Shown: positions 1 to 7,674 of the stretch, one piece after another
Numbering within the stretch: position 1 is the stretch's first letter
How the letters are laid out: every line of letters begins with the position of its first letter
Assembly: GCA_964602985.1 (NCBI GenBank)
Contig: CAZRTJ010000039.1
Location: 1 to 20,191 of the forward strand
Source of the DNA: CAYZJB01 sp964602985
GTDB lineage: Bacteria; CLD3; SB21
Direction: 5' to 3'
DNA length: 20,191 nt
Program-made: the position numbers and the translations under genes
Notes under the pieces: model-generated
The model's input: only the letters and a program-made list of their open reading frames with translations
Told to the model about the DNA's origin: nothing
Databases searched by the model: none

Positions 1-15
1 GTACGGTGGTGTGAG

Positions 16-47
16 AGGACGGCTGAGGAACTAATCCTCAGCCTCCT
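16..47. terminator. Strong hairpin downstream of the first minus-strand gene
   Basis: A perfect 9-bp inverted repeat (GGCTGAGGA at 21-29, TCCTCAGCC at 35-43) with a 5-nt loop. It is extended by AGGA/TCCT (16-19 and 44-47) around one bulged base. It begins 23 nt past the stop of the minus-strand gene at 70-402, so it may end that transcript, or act in both directions if another gene converges from the left. Neither strand shows a T-run after the stem, so a standard intrinsic terminator is uncertain; it could be a 3'-end stability structure. Confidence 0.5.
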
Positions 48-69
48 ACTCGATCAAGGACGGGTTGAG

Positions 70-402
70 TCACCCAAATCTATAGAATACGACATCGTTG
101 ACTTTGTAATGATTGTCCGATGTCTTCACACAAAACGTTTCCATCAAATTTTTTGCGCCACGATAGTCAATCGCGTACCGACTGCCGCACCGGTATACCT
201 TATTTTCCAGGGTCAGTTTATCCAAGAGCTTCTTCAACATCGCTACGTTCTTTGGCGTTTCTTTCATTTGGAGCCTCTTGGCCACCACATTAGCCGAGGT
301 CGGTTCCGAGTTCAAACCGAACTTAAGGACTTGCTCCTCCAAAGAAAAAACCGGCTGCTGGACTGTTTTTCCCTTCTTGGCGACCTTCGATTTTCTCTGC
401 AT
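70..402 (-). CDS. Small basic winged-helix-like protein, resembling an RNase R N-terminal domain
   Basis: A 110-residue protein. I start it at the ATG at 402-400 because GGGAGGAG lies 5 nt upstream; an upstream TTG at 456 gives a longer frame with no ribosome binding site. It has a lysine/arginine-rich N-terminus (residues 1-14). A segment of about 60 residues follows with helix-turn-helix-like spacing (VAKRLQMKET..., LLDKLTLENKVYRCGSRYAI), ending in the short basic strand typical of a winged helix. This layout of basic tail plus winged helix resembles the N-terminus of RNase R/VacB proteins of Bacteroidota-like bacteria, but no catalytic RNB domain follows and the frame stops about 30 residues later. 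It is more AT-rich than its neighbours. The family is not identified with certainty; it may be a stand-alone nucleic-acid-binding protein. No convincing promoter was found. Confidence 0.65.
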   Translation of the reverse strand: MQRKSKVAKKGKTVQQPVFSLEEQVLKFGLNSEPTSANVVAKRLQMKETPKNVAMLKKLLDKLTLENKVYRCGSRYAIDYRGAKNLMETFCVKTSDNHYKVNDVVFYRFG

Positions 403-531
403 TCTGCTCCTCCCGTTTGAATGACCTATTCTGTTTGCAATTATCCGGCCAATCAAGTAAGTCTAATAAAATCAATATGTATTTAGCAACTTGACCCCCT
501 CTATGTGTTTAGCCATGATGCAAATGAGTTC

Positions 532-564
532 CTGATGTATCAGTGTGAAACATTATCGTGATAC
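532..564. repeat. Nested inverted repeats upstream of the bacilliredoxin promoter
   Basis: CTGAT-GT-ATCAG (532-543) is a compact palindrome. Its right half also forms a wider repeat, GTATCA (537-542) with TGATAC (559-564), whose arm centres are 22 bp apart, about two helical turns. Both lie just upstream of the -35 box at 583. This is a plausible regulator-binding geometry, but it may be chance. Confidence 0.25.
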
Positions 565-582
565 TTGCAACTAACTTCACGA

Positions 583-611
583 TTGACAATCGATGACTTG
601 AATCATAGATT
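583..611 (+). promoter_or_regulatory. Promoter of the bacilliredoxin gene
   Basis: TTGACA (583-588), a 17-bp spacer, and TAGATT (606-611) followed by TG. The predicted transcription start, about 618, leaves a leader of roughly 40 nt before the ATG at 658. The same arrangement (TTG-type box, 17 bp, TAnnTT) recurs at five other genes in this window. Confidence 0.6.
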
Positions 612-657
612 TGTGGCAAAAACGATATTAACCAGTATACACAAGAAAGGAAACGAC

Positions 658-1080
658 ATGCTATACGATGAGAGACTGGTATCTCCTATGCGAGAGGAAC
701 TGGTGCTTGCGGGTTTTGTCGAACTGCGAACGGCAAAGGATGTGGATGTTTTCATGAGCAATTCAAAAGGCACGACGCTGGTGGTGATCAACTCCGTTTG
801 TGGATGTGCGGCAGGGATGGCCAGACCGGGTGTCCTGATGGCTTTGAAGGGTAGCTCGAAGCCCGATCGTCTCGTGACAGTATTTGCGGGTCAGGATGTG
901 GAGGCGACATCGGCCATGCGGGCTCACATCGGTTCGGACGTGCCGCCTTCCTCTCCTTCCATGGCGCTTTTTCGAGACGGCGCCCTGGTTTGGATGATGC
1001 CCCGTCACCAGATCGAAGGGCAGTCCGCAGAGCAAGTATGCGAGGGTGTCCGCGAAGCCCTCAGCAAGTTTTGTGTTTGA
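658..1080 (+). CDS. Bacilliredoxin, BrxA/BrxB family (YphP/YqiW, formerly DUF1094)
   Basis: A 140-residue cytoplasmic thiol-disulfide protein. Family members remove bacillithiol from protein cysteines or act as disulfide isomerases, using a Cys-Gly-Cys active site in a thioredoxin-like fold. The motif is visible as NSVCGCAAG with cysteines at residues 48 and 50, followed by the family-typical ARPG. The length matches the usual ~144 residues. I start at ATG 658 because AAAGGA lies 6 nt upstream; the frame stays open upstream to 565, but that start would lie above the promoter. The gene is alone between its promoter and a strong terminator. Whether this organism makes bacillithiol cannot be told from the window. 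The family assignment is firm; the physiological substrate is inferred. Confidence 0.93.
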   Translation: MLYDERLVSPMREELVLAGFVELRTAKDVDVFMSNSKGTTLVVINSVCGCAAGMARPGVLMALKGSSKPDRLVTVFAGQDVEATSAMRAHIGSDVPPSSPSMALFRDGALVWMMPRHQIEGQSAEQVCEGVREALSKFCV

Positions 1081-1113
1081 GTACCGGACGGATCGAACCC
1101 GATCTTCATCAGG

Positions 1114-1146
1114 GAGCGCCGGACTGGGTCTGGTGCTCTTTTTTTT
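1114..1146 (+). terminator. Intrinsic terminator of the bacilliredoxin gene
   Basis: GAGCGCCGG (1114-1122), a 7-nt loop, and CTGGTGCTC (1130-1138): a 9-bp stem with two G-T pairs, followed directly by eight Ts (1139-1146). The last two Ts also form the start of the next gene's -35 box. Confidence 0.9.
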
Positions 1147-1173
1147 GTGATTGATTGCGCCGATGCGTAACTT
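1145..1173 (+). promoter_or_regulatory. Promoter of the MDR oxidoreductase gene
   Basis: TTGTGA (1145-1150), a 17-bp spacer, and TAACTT (1168-1173). It starts inside the T-run of the preceding terminator, and the expected transcript start, near 1180, is about 27 nt before the ATG at 1207. The -35 matches only 4 of 6 consensus bases, so the call rests mainly on the spacing and -10 shared with other promoters here. Confidence 0.45.
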
Positions 1174-1206
1174 TCTCCCGTAGTCTGCAACTAATGCGAG
1201 CATAGG

Positions 1207-2211
1207 ATGCAAGCCGTAGTTTTGACAAGTCCAGGCTCGTTGGATAGTCTTGTACTCCAGCAAGTTCCGGATCCAGTCCCGTCCGCAGGTGAAGCCGTCG
1301 TGCGTGTCCATTGCGCGGCATTGAACCACCGGGATCTGTGGATTGTCAGAGGCAAGTATGCCAAGATTCAGACTCCGGTCATACTAGGGTCGGACGGGGC
1401 CGGAGTTGTCGAGGCGGTCCACGACAAAGAGGACTCTGCCTGGATCGGCCGTCACGTTATCATCGATCCGTCGATGGATTGGGGAGCCGATTCTCGGGCA
1501 CAAGGGGATGGGTACTCCATCCTGGGGATGCCGAAGAATGGGACTTTTGCTGAAAAGGTGTGCATCCCTGTTTCCCAGATTCATGAGATGCCTGCTCATT
1601 TGAATTTCAAACAGGCGGCGGCGTTACCGTTGGCAGGATTGACAGCCTTTCGGGCACTGTTCACGCAAGGTGAACTGGGTTCGGGTGACCGAGTCTTGAT
1701 TACGGGCATCGGCGGCGGTGTGGCCGCGATGGCTTTGGCCTTTGCAGTGGCTGCTGGAAACGACGTTGCCGTTTCATCGAGGCATGAAGAAAAAATCGAG
1801 AAGGCGAAGGACTGTGGGGCGAGGATGGGTGTGGTCATTTCCGATCCGGAGGTGTCCGCCAAGGTTAAGGCGATGGGGGGATTTGACCTTGTGATCGACG
1901 GCGTCGGAGGTCCGATGATCCAGCCGATCTTGAATTGGACCAAGCCCGGAGGCCGAATCGTCGTCTATGGAGCGGAGGCGGGTCTACCGGAAGCTATCGA
2001 CCTGCGCAAGATTTTCTGGAAGCAACTGACCATTCGGGGAAGTACGATGGGGACTCCGCAGGATTTTCGCAAGATGCTGGAGTTTGTCAATAGACATCGC
2101 ATCCAGCCCAGGGTCGACACGGTGTGGTCGATGGCGGACGTTCGTTTGGCATTGGAACGCATGGGGGACGCACTGCAAATGGGAAAAATAGTGATTCACA
2201 TCCAGTCATAA
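1207..2211 (+). CDS. MDR-family (zinc-type alcohol dehydrogenase-like) NAD(P)-dependent oxidoreductase
   Basis: A 334-residue medium-chain dehydrogenase/reductase. The N-terminal GroES-like domain covers about residues 1-135 (ALNHRDLW, GSDGAGVV). A Rossmann domain follows with the nucleotide loop GIGGG at residues 167-171. The catalytic zinc cysteine and the GHE histidine of true alcohol dehydrogenases are not present (NHRD and GSD stand in their places), and the structural-zinc cysteine lobe is also lost. It therefore looks like a zinc-independent YogA/quinone-oxidoreductase-type enzyme that reduces a carbonyl or quinone with NAD(P)H; the substrate is unknown. The start is the first ATG after a promoter-like element; the ribosome binding site is weak. 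The next gene begins 14 nt after its stop, so the two are probably co-transcribed. Confidence 0.88.
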   Translation: MQAVVLTSPGSLDSLVLQQVPDPVPSAGEAVVRVHCAALNHRDLWIVRGKYAKIQTPVILGSDGAGVVEAVHDKEDSAWIGRHVIIDPSMDWGADSRAQGDGYSILGMPKNGTFAEKVCIPVSQIHEMPAHLNFKQAAALPLAGLTAFRALFTQGELGSGDRVLITGIGGGVAAMALAFAVAAGNDVAVSSRHEEKIEKAKDCGARMGVVISDPEVSAKVKAMGGFDLVIDGVGGPMIQPILNWTKPGGRIVVYGAEAGLPEAIDLRKIFWKQLTIRGSTMGTPQDFRKMLEFVNRHRIQPRVDTVWSMADVRLALERMGDALQMGKIVIHIQS

Positions 2212-2225
2212 AACCGGAGAAAACG

Positions 2226-2927
2226 ATGGAAACTGCAGAGACACCACAGACGTTGGGGCTTATTGCCCGGATTGCAAATCTCATTGCGAGTCCGACGCGC
2301 ACCTTCGCCAGTCTGACGCAGAAACCGGATTGGATCACTCCGATCCTGGCGGTGGCTCTTCTCACAATTTCCTTTTCGCTTGTGATGAAAGATCAGTTGA
2401 TCGAAGTGCAGTTTGCAAAAGTTCGCGAGCAACTATCCAAGAATCCGCAGATTTCCAAGGATCAGGTCGAACAGAGTCTTGGGATGATGAAAAAATTCTG
2501 GGTAGTCGGAGCGGTTTTCAGTCCGATCGTTCCCGCAGTTCTGTACTTCATTTTTGGGCTGTTTTATTGGCTTCTTGCAAACGCCTTGCTCCGCTCCAAA
2601 GTTACCTATTTGCAACTGCTTTCGGTGTACGGATACGCGACGATGATCGAGTCCATTGGGGGAATCATGAAACTGCCGTTGATGGTGATCAGTGAATCCC
2701 TCCGTGTCGACATGGGACCGGCCATTCTATTTCCGGATGAGCCATTTATGAGCCCATGGTATATGCTCCTGTCGCGGTTCGATCTGTTCGCATTGTGGGG
2801 CACCGTCCTGATGGGGCTCGGCCTGTCGGTGTTGTACAAGAAGCCGGTCGGCGAGGTTGTGAAAGTCGTTGTCCTCATGTGGATTTTGACGACCCTTGTG
2901 ACCGTTGGGATGAGTTCGCTGGGATAG
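2226..2927 (+). CDS. Yip1-domain-type integral membrane protein
   Basis: A 233-residue protein with about five hydrophobic segments (near residues 36-54, 92-122, 130-155, 184-204 and 210-229). The soluble N-terminus carries the phrase ASPTRTFASLTQKPDWITPI, which is typical of bacterial YIP1/YckC-like proteins (a helix, then a proline-aromatic entry into the first membrane span). A charged loop (residues 56-90) follows the first span. The start is ATG 2226, chosen for CCGGAGA 5 nt upstream; an open frame extends back to 2124 inside the previous gene. Family members are poorly characterised and often sit next to efflux genes. Here it stands between an oxidoreductase and a tripartite exporter operon, so an accessory role in export is possible but unproven. 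Confidence 0.75.
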   Translation: METAETPQTLGLIARIANLIASPTRTFASLTQKPDWITPILAVALLTISFSLVMKDQLIEVQFAKVREQLSKNPQISKDQVEQSLGMMKKFWVVGAVFSPIVPAVLYFIFGLFYWLLANALLRSKVTYLQLLSVYGYATMIESIGGIMKLPLMVISESLRVDMGPAILFPDEPFMSPWYMLLSRFDLFALWGTVLMGLGLSVLYKKPVGEVVKVVVLMWILTTLVTVGMSSLG

Positions 2928-2992
2928 AAAACTCTGCAACCTTTTCGCATAGGCTGTGTCTCGTGAGAATAGCTGAAAACGCCTGAAACATT

Positions 2993-3023
2993 TTGATAAA
3001 GAATTCGAATACACCCATATGTC
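2993..3023 (+). promoter_or_regulatory. Possible promoter of the exporter operon
   Basis: TTGATA (2993-2998) and TATGTC (3018-3023) with a 19-bp spacer, in the 134-nt gap before the TolC-type gene. The spacing and -10 are less good than at the other promoters. A short ACCC/GGGT inverted repeat lies at 3029-3041. I see no terminator after the Yip1-like gene, so read-through from upstream is also possible. Confidence 0.25.
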
Positions 3024-3061
3024 AAATGACCCAAAACGGGTATCTGTGCAAGAGGAGTGAT

Positions 3062-4372
3062 ATGAGAAGTATAATGACCATTCTGACCATCGCGGTTCTC
3101 CCTATATCGGTGATAGCTCAAGAGTCCGCCAAGCTCTCGCTGTCGCAGGCCGTGGCGAGCGCAATGAAGAATAACATCCAGGTTATTCAGGCGGAGAATG
3201 CGTATAACCAGACAGCCGCCAATGTGCTTCCGGCCACTTGGGGAAATAACCTCCCGTCCGTCAGCGCCAATGCAAGACTGAGTCAGTCCAATCAGGAGGT
3301 ATCTTTCCTGACCAATGATGGGCTCAAGAACAGTTCGACGACCTATTCCTATTCCGTGGACGCCAATTACGTGATTTTTGATGGATTGAAAAAGTTTGCG
3401 AGCATCACCTCGGCTCGCGCAGATGAGCAGTCTTCTGCCTTCGACTTGGACCGCACGAAGCAAACGGTCGTGCTCCAGGTCTACAATGCCTACTTCACTG
3501 TCTTAAAAAACAGGCAATTGCTTCGCATCAGCGAAGAGAATCTCAAGCGCAGCGAAGAGCAGTTGAAACGCCTGGAAGAGCGCAATCGATTGGGGGCGCA
3601 AATTCTGTCCGACGTATATCGGCAGCGTGTCCAGGTGGGTTCCGATAAACTGGCGCTGAATCGTGCGAAAAACAATCTGGCCACCTCGCGAGCGACTCTG
3701 AACAGCCTGATCGGTATCGATGTACAAACGGAGATGGAATTGGAAGACGTGGGTTTGAATGTCGATCTGGATCAGGTGAACGCGCGCGCAGAGGACGACC
3801 TTGAACAAGTTCTGACGACTCGAAAAGACTATCGCGCCGCCGAACGGCGATTCCACAGCTCCAAAAGCGATCTTCGCTCCGCGCGTTCGGGATTCTATCC
3901 GACCCTGAGCGCATTTGCTTCGTATAGCTGGTCCGACGGGTTCTTTCCGAAATCGTACACGGAGTACAATACCAACGATCGATTGAATGTAGGTCTGAAT
4001 CTCAGCATACCGATTTTCAACGGATTTCAAACCTCTTCTGCGGTCGATCAGGCAAATCAGAGAATGCTAACTGCGCGGTCGAATATGGAAAATCTTCGCC
4101 GACAGGTTGCCTTGGATCTTCGCATCGCCCAACTCAATCTTCAGACCGCCGTCGAGAACGTCCAACTGGCGGCCGAGAATGTGAAATCGGCCAAAGAAGA
4201 TCTGCGCCTGGCGACGGAAAGATACAATCTCGGCGCGGCGACGATCCTCGACCAGATCACCGCGAACGCGAATTTCACTTCCGCGGAAGCCAATCATGTG
4301 CAAGCCGTTTACGATTATCTGTACGCAAAAGAACAATACAACCTGGCGCATGGCCTGACAGCCACACGTTAA
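3062..4372 (+). CDS. TolC-family outer-membrane efflux protein
   Basis: A 436-residue outer-membrane factor. The start is ATG 3062 with AGAGGAG just upstream; the frame is open to 2993 but without a signal sequence or ribosome site. The N-terminus (MRSIMTILTIAVLPISVIAQ) is a signal peptide with likely cleavage near residue 20. Two OEP repeats follow, each rich in long heptad-like helices with conserved asparagine and alanine (for example TVVLQVYNAYFTVLKN, LNRAKNNLATSRATLNSLIG, and later VALDLRIAQLNLQTAVENV, ATERYNLGAATILDQ). The family forms trimeric channel-tunnels across the outer membrane and periplasm. It is the first gene of the exporter cluster, 27 nt before the adaptor gene, and should supply the exit duct for it. 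Confidence 0.92.
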   Translation: MRSIMTILTIAVLPISVIAQESAKLSLSQAVASAMKNNIQVIQAENAYNQTAANVLPATWGNNLPSVSANARLSQSNQEVSFLTNDGLKNSSTTYSYSVDANYVIFDGLKKFASITSARADEQSSAFDLDRTKQTVVLQVYNAYFTVLKNRQLLRISEENLKRSEEQLKRLEERNRLGAQILSDVYRQRVQVGSDKLALNRAKNNLATSRATLNSLIGIDVQTEMELEDVGLNVDLDQVNARAEDDLEQVLTTRKDYRAAERRFHSSKSDLRSARSGFYPTLSAFASYSWSDGFFPKSYTEYNTNDRLNVGLNLSIPIFNGFQTSSAVDQANQRMLTARSNMENLRRQVALDLRIAQLNLQTAVENVQLAAENVKSAKEDLRLATERYNLGAATILDQITANANFTSAEANHVQAVYDYLYAKEQYNLAHGLTATR

Positions 4373-4399
4373 CCCTTACGATTGTACTAGGAGTATCCC

Positions 4400-5698
4400 A
4401 TGTCAAGAAAGAAAAAGATCCTGCTCTTCAGCGGTTTGGGCTTGGTGGTGATCGTTTTTGCCGTGCTCAGTCTGTCCAAGAAGAAAGAGGATTCCGTCGA
4501 GGTAACAACAGAAAAAGTCAAACGCGGTGACGTGGTCAAAACGGTCAGTGCATCGGGGAAAATCCAGCCGATCACCGACGTCAAGATCAGCTCGAATGTC
4601 AGCGCCCGCATCATGCGTTTGCATGTCAAGGACGGTGATCGAGTGTCACGCGGCCAATTGCTGGTCTCTCTGGATCGGACCGTGTACGAAGCGGGTGTCG
4701 GACAGGCCAGAGCCGAGGTGATGCGCGCCAAGGCTCAAGTGCTGTCCGCTCAGGCCAACTATGAAAAAGCGCAACAGGATTACGATCGGATCAAGGGACT
4801 CCACGCCAAGAACCTCGCTTCTGATAACGAACTGGAAGCCGCAGTCGCCTCGCTCTCGACGGCGAAGGGATCGCTCGGAGCCGCAGAGAGCAGTGTGCAG
4901 GCCGCGGAGGCCCAATTGACACAGACGACAGACAATCTCAGCAAGACAGAAATCTATTCTCCCATTGACGGAACCGTCAGTCAGCTGAATAAAGAAACCG
5001 GCGAAATTGCGCTGGGGTCCCAGTTTTCGCAGGACATTATCATGGTCATCGCGAATCTGTCCAGCATGGAGGCTCGCGTCAACGTGGACGAGAACGATGT
5101 GGTGCACGTCAGTCTCCAGGATTCAGCCAAGATCGAGGTAGATGCGCTCGCCGGTATGGTGATTCGCGGAAGGGTCACCGAGATTGCAAACAGCGCCAAT
5201 GTTCGTGCCGCGGGTACCCAGGAAGAGAAGACGGAATTCGAAGTCAAGATCGCGTTGGACGAGAGTGTATCCCAGCTTCGACCCGGGATGTCGACGACAT
5301 CGGATGTCACCACAGACGTTCGCACCCATGTGTTGAGCGTTCCCATTCAGTGCGTCACGGTGCGGGAGCCGGAGAAACTGAAGAAGAAGGTGTCGGTGGA
5401 GGACAATACGGCGATCGCGGATGATTCTTCGACGGATCAGTTTAAGCCGAACCAGGATGGTGTGGTCGAGCTTGTCTTTGTCGTGGAAAATGGAAAGGCC
5501 GTCGCACGCGCCGTCAAGACGGGTATCCAAAGTGATTCTCACATTGAGATTGTCGAGGGCCTGAAAGAAGGTGACGAGGTTATCACCGGAAGCTATCGTG
5601 CCATTTCGAAACTGCTGGAAAACGGTTCGGTGGTCAAGGTGAACAATGAGAAGCCGAAGCGAGATCGCTCTGATAACGCTGACAACGAATCGAACTGA
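4400..5698 (+). CDS. Periplasmic adaptor (membrane fusion protein) of HlyD/MacA type
   Basis: A 432-residue adaptor. It has a cytoplasmic basic start (MSRKKK), one N-terminal membrane anchor (about residues 6-24), and a first lipoyl half-motif (SASGKIQP...GDRVSRGQLLVSLD). A long alanine/glutamine-rich coiled-coil hairpin covers about residues 95-185, followed by the second lipoyl half (IYSPIDGTVSQLNKETGE) and beta-barrel and membrane-proximal domains (RVNVDENDVVHV, LRPGMSTTSDV). This order is that of MacA. TAGGAG 7 nt upstream supports the start. It links the inner-membrane permease to the TolC-type channel. The stretch at about residues 328-350 is a hydrophilic, acidic insertion in the membrane-proximal domain. 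The next gene starts 7 nt after its stop. Confidence 0.93.
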   Translation: MSRKKKILLFSGLGLVVIVFAVLSLSKKKEDSVEVTTEKVKRGDVVKTVSASGKIQPITDVKISSNVSARIMRLHVKDGDRVSRGQLLVSLDRTVYEAGVGQARAEVMRAKAQVLSAQANYEKAQQDYDRIKGLHAKNLASDNELEAAVASLSTAKGSLGAAESSVQAAEAQLTQTTDNLSKTEIYSPIDGTVSQLNKETGEIALGSQFSQDIIMVIANLSSMEARVNVDENDVVHVSLQDSAKIEVDALAGMVIRGRVTEIANSANVRAAGTQEEKTEFEVKIALDESVSQLRPGMSTTSDVTTDVRTHVLSVPIQCVTVREPEKLKKKVSVEDNTAIADDSSTDQFKPNQDGVVELVFVVENGKAVARAVKTGIQSDSHIEIVEGLKEGDEVITGSYRAISKLLENGSVVKVNNEKPKRDRSDNADNESN

Positions 5699-5705
5699 GG
5701 CAGTC

Positions 5706-6431
5706 ATGCTGATTGACATTCAAGATATCACCAAACTATACCGAATCGGGTCCGAAGAGGTTCACGCACTGAGCGGCGTTTCGCTCCGCATCGATCGCAA
5801 CGACTACATTGCCCTCATGGGTCCTTCGGGTTCCGGCAAGTCCACGATGATGAATATCGTCGGATGCCTGGATACGCCGACGTCAGGAGCGTACATGTTC
5901 GAAGGTACAGATGTGGCCCTGATGACCGACGACCAACTGGCCGACATCCGCAATCAGAAGATCGGGTTTGTCTTTCAAAACTTTAACCTCATTCCACGAT
6001 CCGACGTGTATCATAACGTGGAATTGCCCCTGATCTACGCCGGGTTATCCCTATCGGCTCGTCGGCAAAAGACATTGGATGCGATTGAAAAAGTCGGTTT
6101 GACGGCACGCATGAAGCACAAGCCCAATGAATTGTCAGGCGGCCAACGCCAGCGCGTTGCCATTGCACGCGCGTTGGTCAACAGCCCGTCGATTTTGCTC
6201 GCGGACGAACCGACCGGTAATCTGGATTCCAAGACCGGCGAGGAAATCATGTCCGTCTTCGAGGATTTGTACAAGACAGGCCAGACGATCATTCTGGTGA
6301 CCCATGAAGAAGACATCGCCTCTCATGCCCGCCGGATCGTTCGTCTCCGCGACGGTCGCATCGAGACGGATGAAAAAGTGACCTCTCGCAAAGTCTTTAA
6401 GAAAGTTCTGGTCGACAGCGCTCATGGTTAG
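5706..6431 (+). CDS. ABC transporter ATPase, MacB/LolD type
   Basis: A 241-residue nucleotide-binding subunit that energises the exporter from the cytoplasmic face. All core motifs are seen: Walker A GPSGSGKST (residues 39-47), Q-loop FVFQNFNLIPR, signature LSGGQ (143-147), Walker B ILLADEP with catalytic Glu168, and the switch histidine in VTHEE (His200). The sequence is closest to the MacB/LolD/FtsE class, which works with FtsX-like permeases. The start is ATG 5706, 7 nt after the adaptor stop with a GAGG ribosome site overlapping that stop; a frame open to 5646 lies within the adaptor gene. It ends in an 8-nt overlap with the first permease, a sign of translational coupling. Confidence 0.95.
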   Translation: MLIDIQDITKLYRIGSEEVHALSGVSLRIDRNDYIALMGPSGSGKSTMMNIVGCLDTPTSGAYMFEGTDVALMTDDQLADIRNQKIGFVFQNFNLIPRSDVYHNVELPLIYAGLSLSARRQKTLDAIEKVGLTARMKHKPNELSGGQRQRVAIARALVNSPSILLADEPTGNLDSKTGEEIMSVFEDLYKTGQTIILVTHEEDIASHARRIVRLRDGRIETDEKVTSRKVFKKVLVDSAHG

Positions 6432-7665
6432 AAACTTCTTTAGCGAGTGGATGGAAGCGTTCCGAATGGCGATGACCGCCATTCGAGCGAACAAGGCTCG
6501 CGGGATTCTTACGACCCTCGGCATCATTATCGGAATCACGGCCGTGTCGACGACGATGACCGTGATGGTGGGTATGGAGCGATCGTTCAAATCGCAGTTG
6601 TCTGCGATCGGCACTGATGTACTGTATGTATCCCGGCGTCCCTGGATCATCATGGACGACTGGTGGAAATACCGCAATCGTCCCCAGATCACGATGGCGG
6701 AGGCGGAGAAATTGAAAGACCTCATGGGAGACCGAGTCGCCGCGATCAATCCCAGCGTCGGCGCCGTGCGAGCGGTGAAATATGAATCGGAAACGATGGA
6801 AGATATTACCATTCGGGGGACGACGGATCAGGAGTTGAAGACCTCGACCGTGCTTCCGGAGATCGGACGGTACATTTCTGCGATGGATGTCGATCATTCG
6901 CGATTCGTCTGTGTGATTGGCGCCGACATTCGGGAGAAGCTATTCAAGAATTCCGACCCCGTCGGAAAGCGTATCAAGATTGGAGGGTATCGATTTCGAG
7001 TCATCGGTGTGATCGAAAAGCAGGGACGATTCCTCGGAGCGCTGGGTGGCCCGAATCTGGATGCGCAGGTTGCGATACCGATTACAACTTTCTTAAAGTG
7101 TTTCGGGAGGTCATGGGGCCTGCAAATGGCCGTCAAGGTCAAGGACATCAAGGCCATGGAAGACATGGAAGGAGAACTGACGGGCGCGATGAGGCGAATT
7201 CGAAAGCTGTCTCCGACGGAGGAAGCCAACTTCGCGATCAACAAACAAGATATGTTTACGAAACTCTACGACAGCATCATGGGCGTGGTTGGAATTGTCG
7301 GAGTGATGATTACAGGCATTAGCTTGTTTGTCGGGGGGATTGGAGTGATGAACATCATGTTCGTCTCCGTCACGGAGCGGACACGGGAGATCGGCATTCG
7401 CAAGGCGATTGGCGCCAAACGGAGAAGTATTTTGATTCAGTTCTTACTCGAGGCCTCCATGATCTGCCTGATCGGATGTGTGATTGCGTTGGGAATCTCA
7501 TACCTGCTCAGCCTGGTCATCAACATTTTCTTTACGGCAACGCTTTCGATTGGGGTCATTGTGCTGGCCGTGATCATTTCGATCCTGACGGGAGTGACGT
7601 CCGGTTTCATGCCGGCGCTGAAGGCGAGCCGTTTGGATCCCATCGATGCGCTTCGCTATGAATAA
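6424..7665 (+). CDS. MacB/FtsX-type ABC permease (first of two)
   Basis: A 413-residue inner-membrane permease. There is a short cytoplasmic amphipathic start and a first membrane helix (about residues 27-50, ILTTLGIIIGITAVSTTM). A large MacB-type periplasmic domain (about 55-282) follows, then three C-terminal helices (about 285-308, 340-365, 375-398) with the family signature GIGVMNIMFVSVTERTREIG and the ending LDPIDALRYE. The ATPase domain fused to Escherichia coli MacB is here a separate gene just upstream (8-nt overlap). Members use mechanotransmission rather than a transmembrane tunnel to push substrates from the periplasm through the TolC-type channel. It pairs with the homologous permease next door; the two have similar length and C-termini. 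Confidence 0.94.
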   Translation: MVRNFFSEWMEAFRMAMTAIRANKARGILTTLGIIIGITAVSTTMTVMVGMERSFKSQLSAIGTDVLYVSRRPWIIMDDWWKYRNRPQITMAEAEKLKDLMGDRVAAINPSVGAVRAVKYESETMEDITIRGTTDQELKTSTVLPEIGRYISAMDVDHSRFVCVIGADIREKLFKNSDPVGKRIKIGGYRFRVIGVIEKQGRFLGALGGPNLDAQVAIPITTFLKCFGRSWGLQMAVKVKDIKAMEDMEGELTGAMRRIRKLSPTEEANFAINKQDMFTKLYDSIMGVVGIVGVMITGISLFVGGIGVMNIMFVSVTERTREIGIRKAIGAKRRSILIQFLLEASMICLIGCVIALGISYLLSLVINIFFTATLSIGVIVLAVIISILTGVTSGFMPALKASRLDPIDALRYE

Positions 7666-7674
7666 GGGATTGCC

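Noticed and set aside
763..1329. Minus-strand frame of 188 codons over the bacilliredoxin terminator and the MDR start
   Set aside because: It runs through a clear terminator and promoter and overlaps two recognised genes.
2606..3463. Open frame of 285 codons on the minus strand across the Yip1-like and TolC-type genes
   Set aside because: It overlaps two well-supported genes and its composition has no domain-like pattern.
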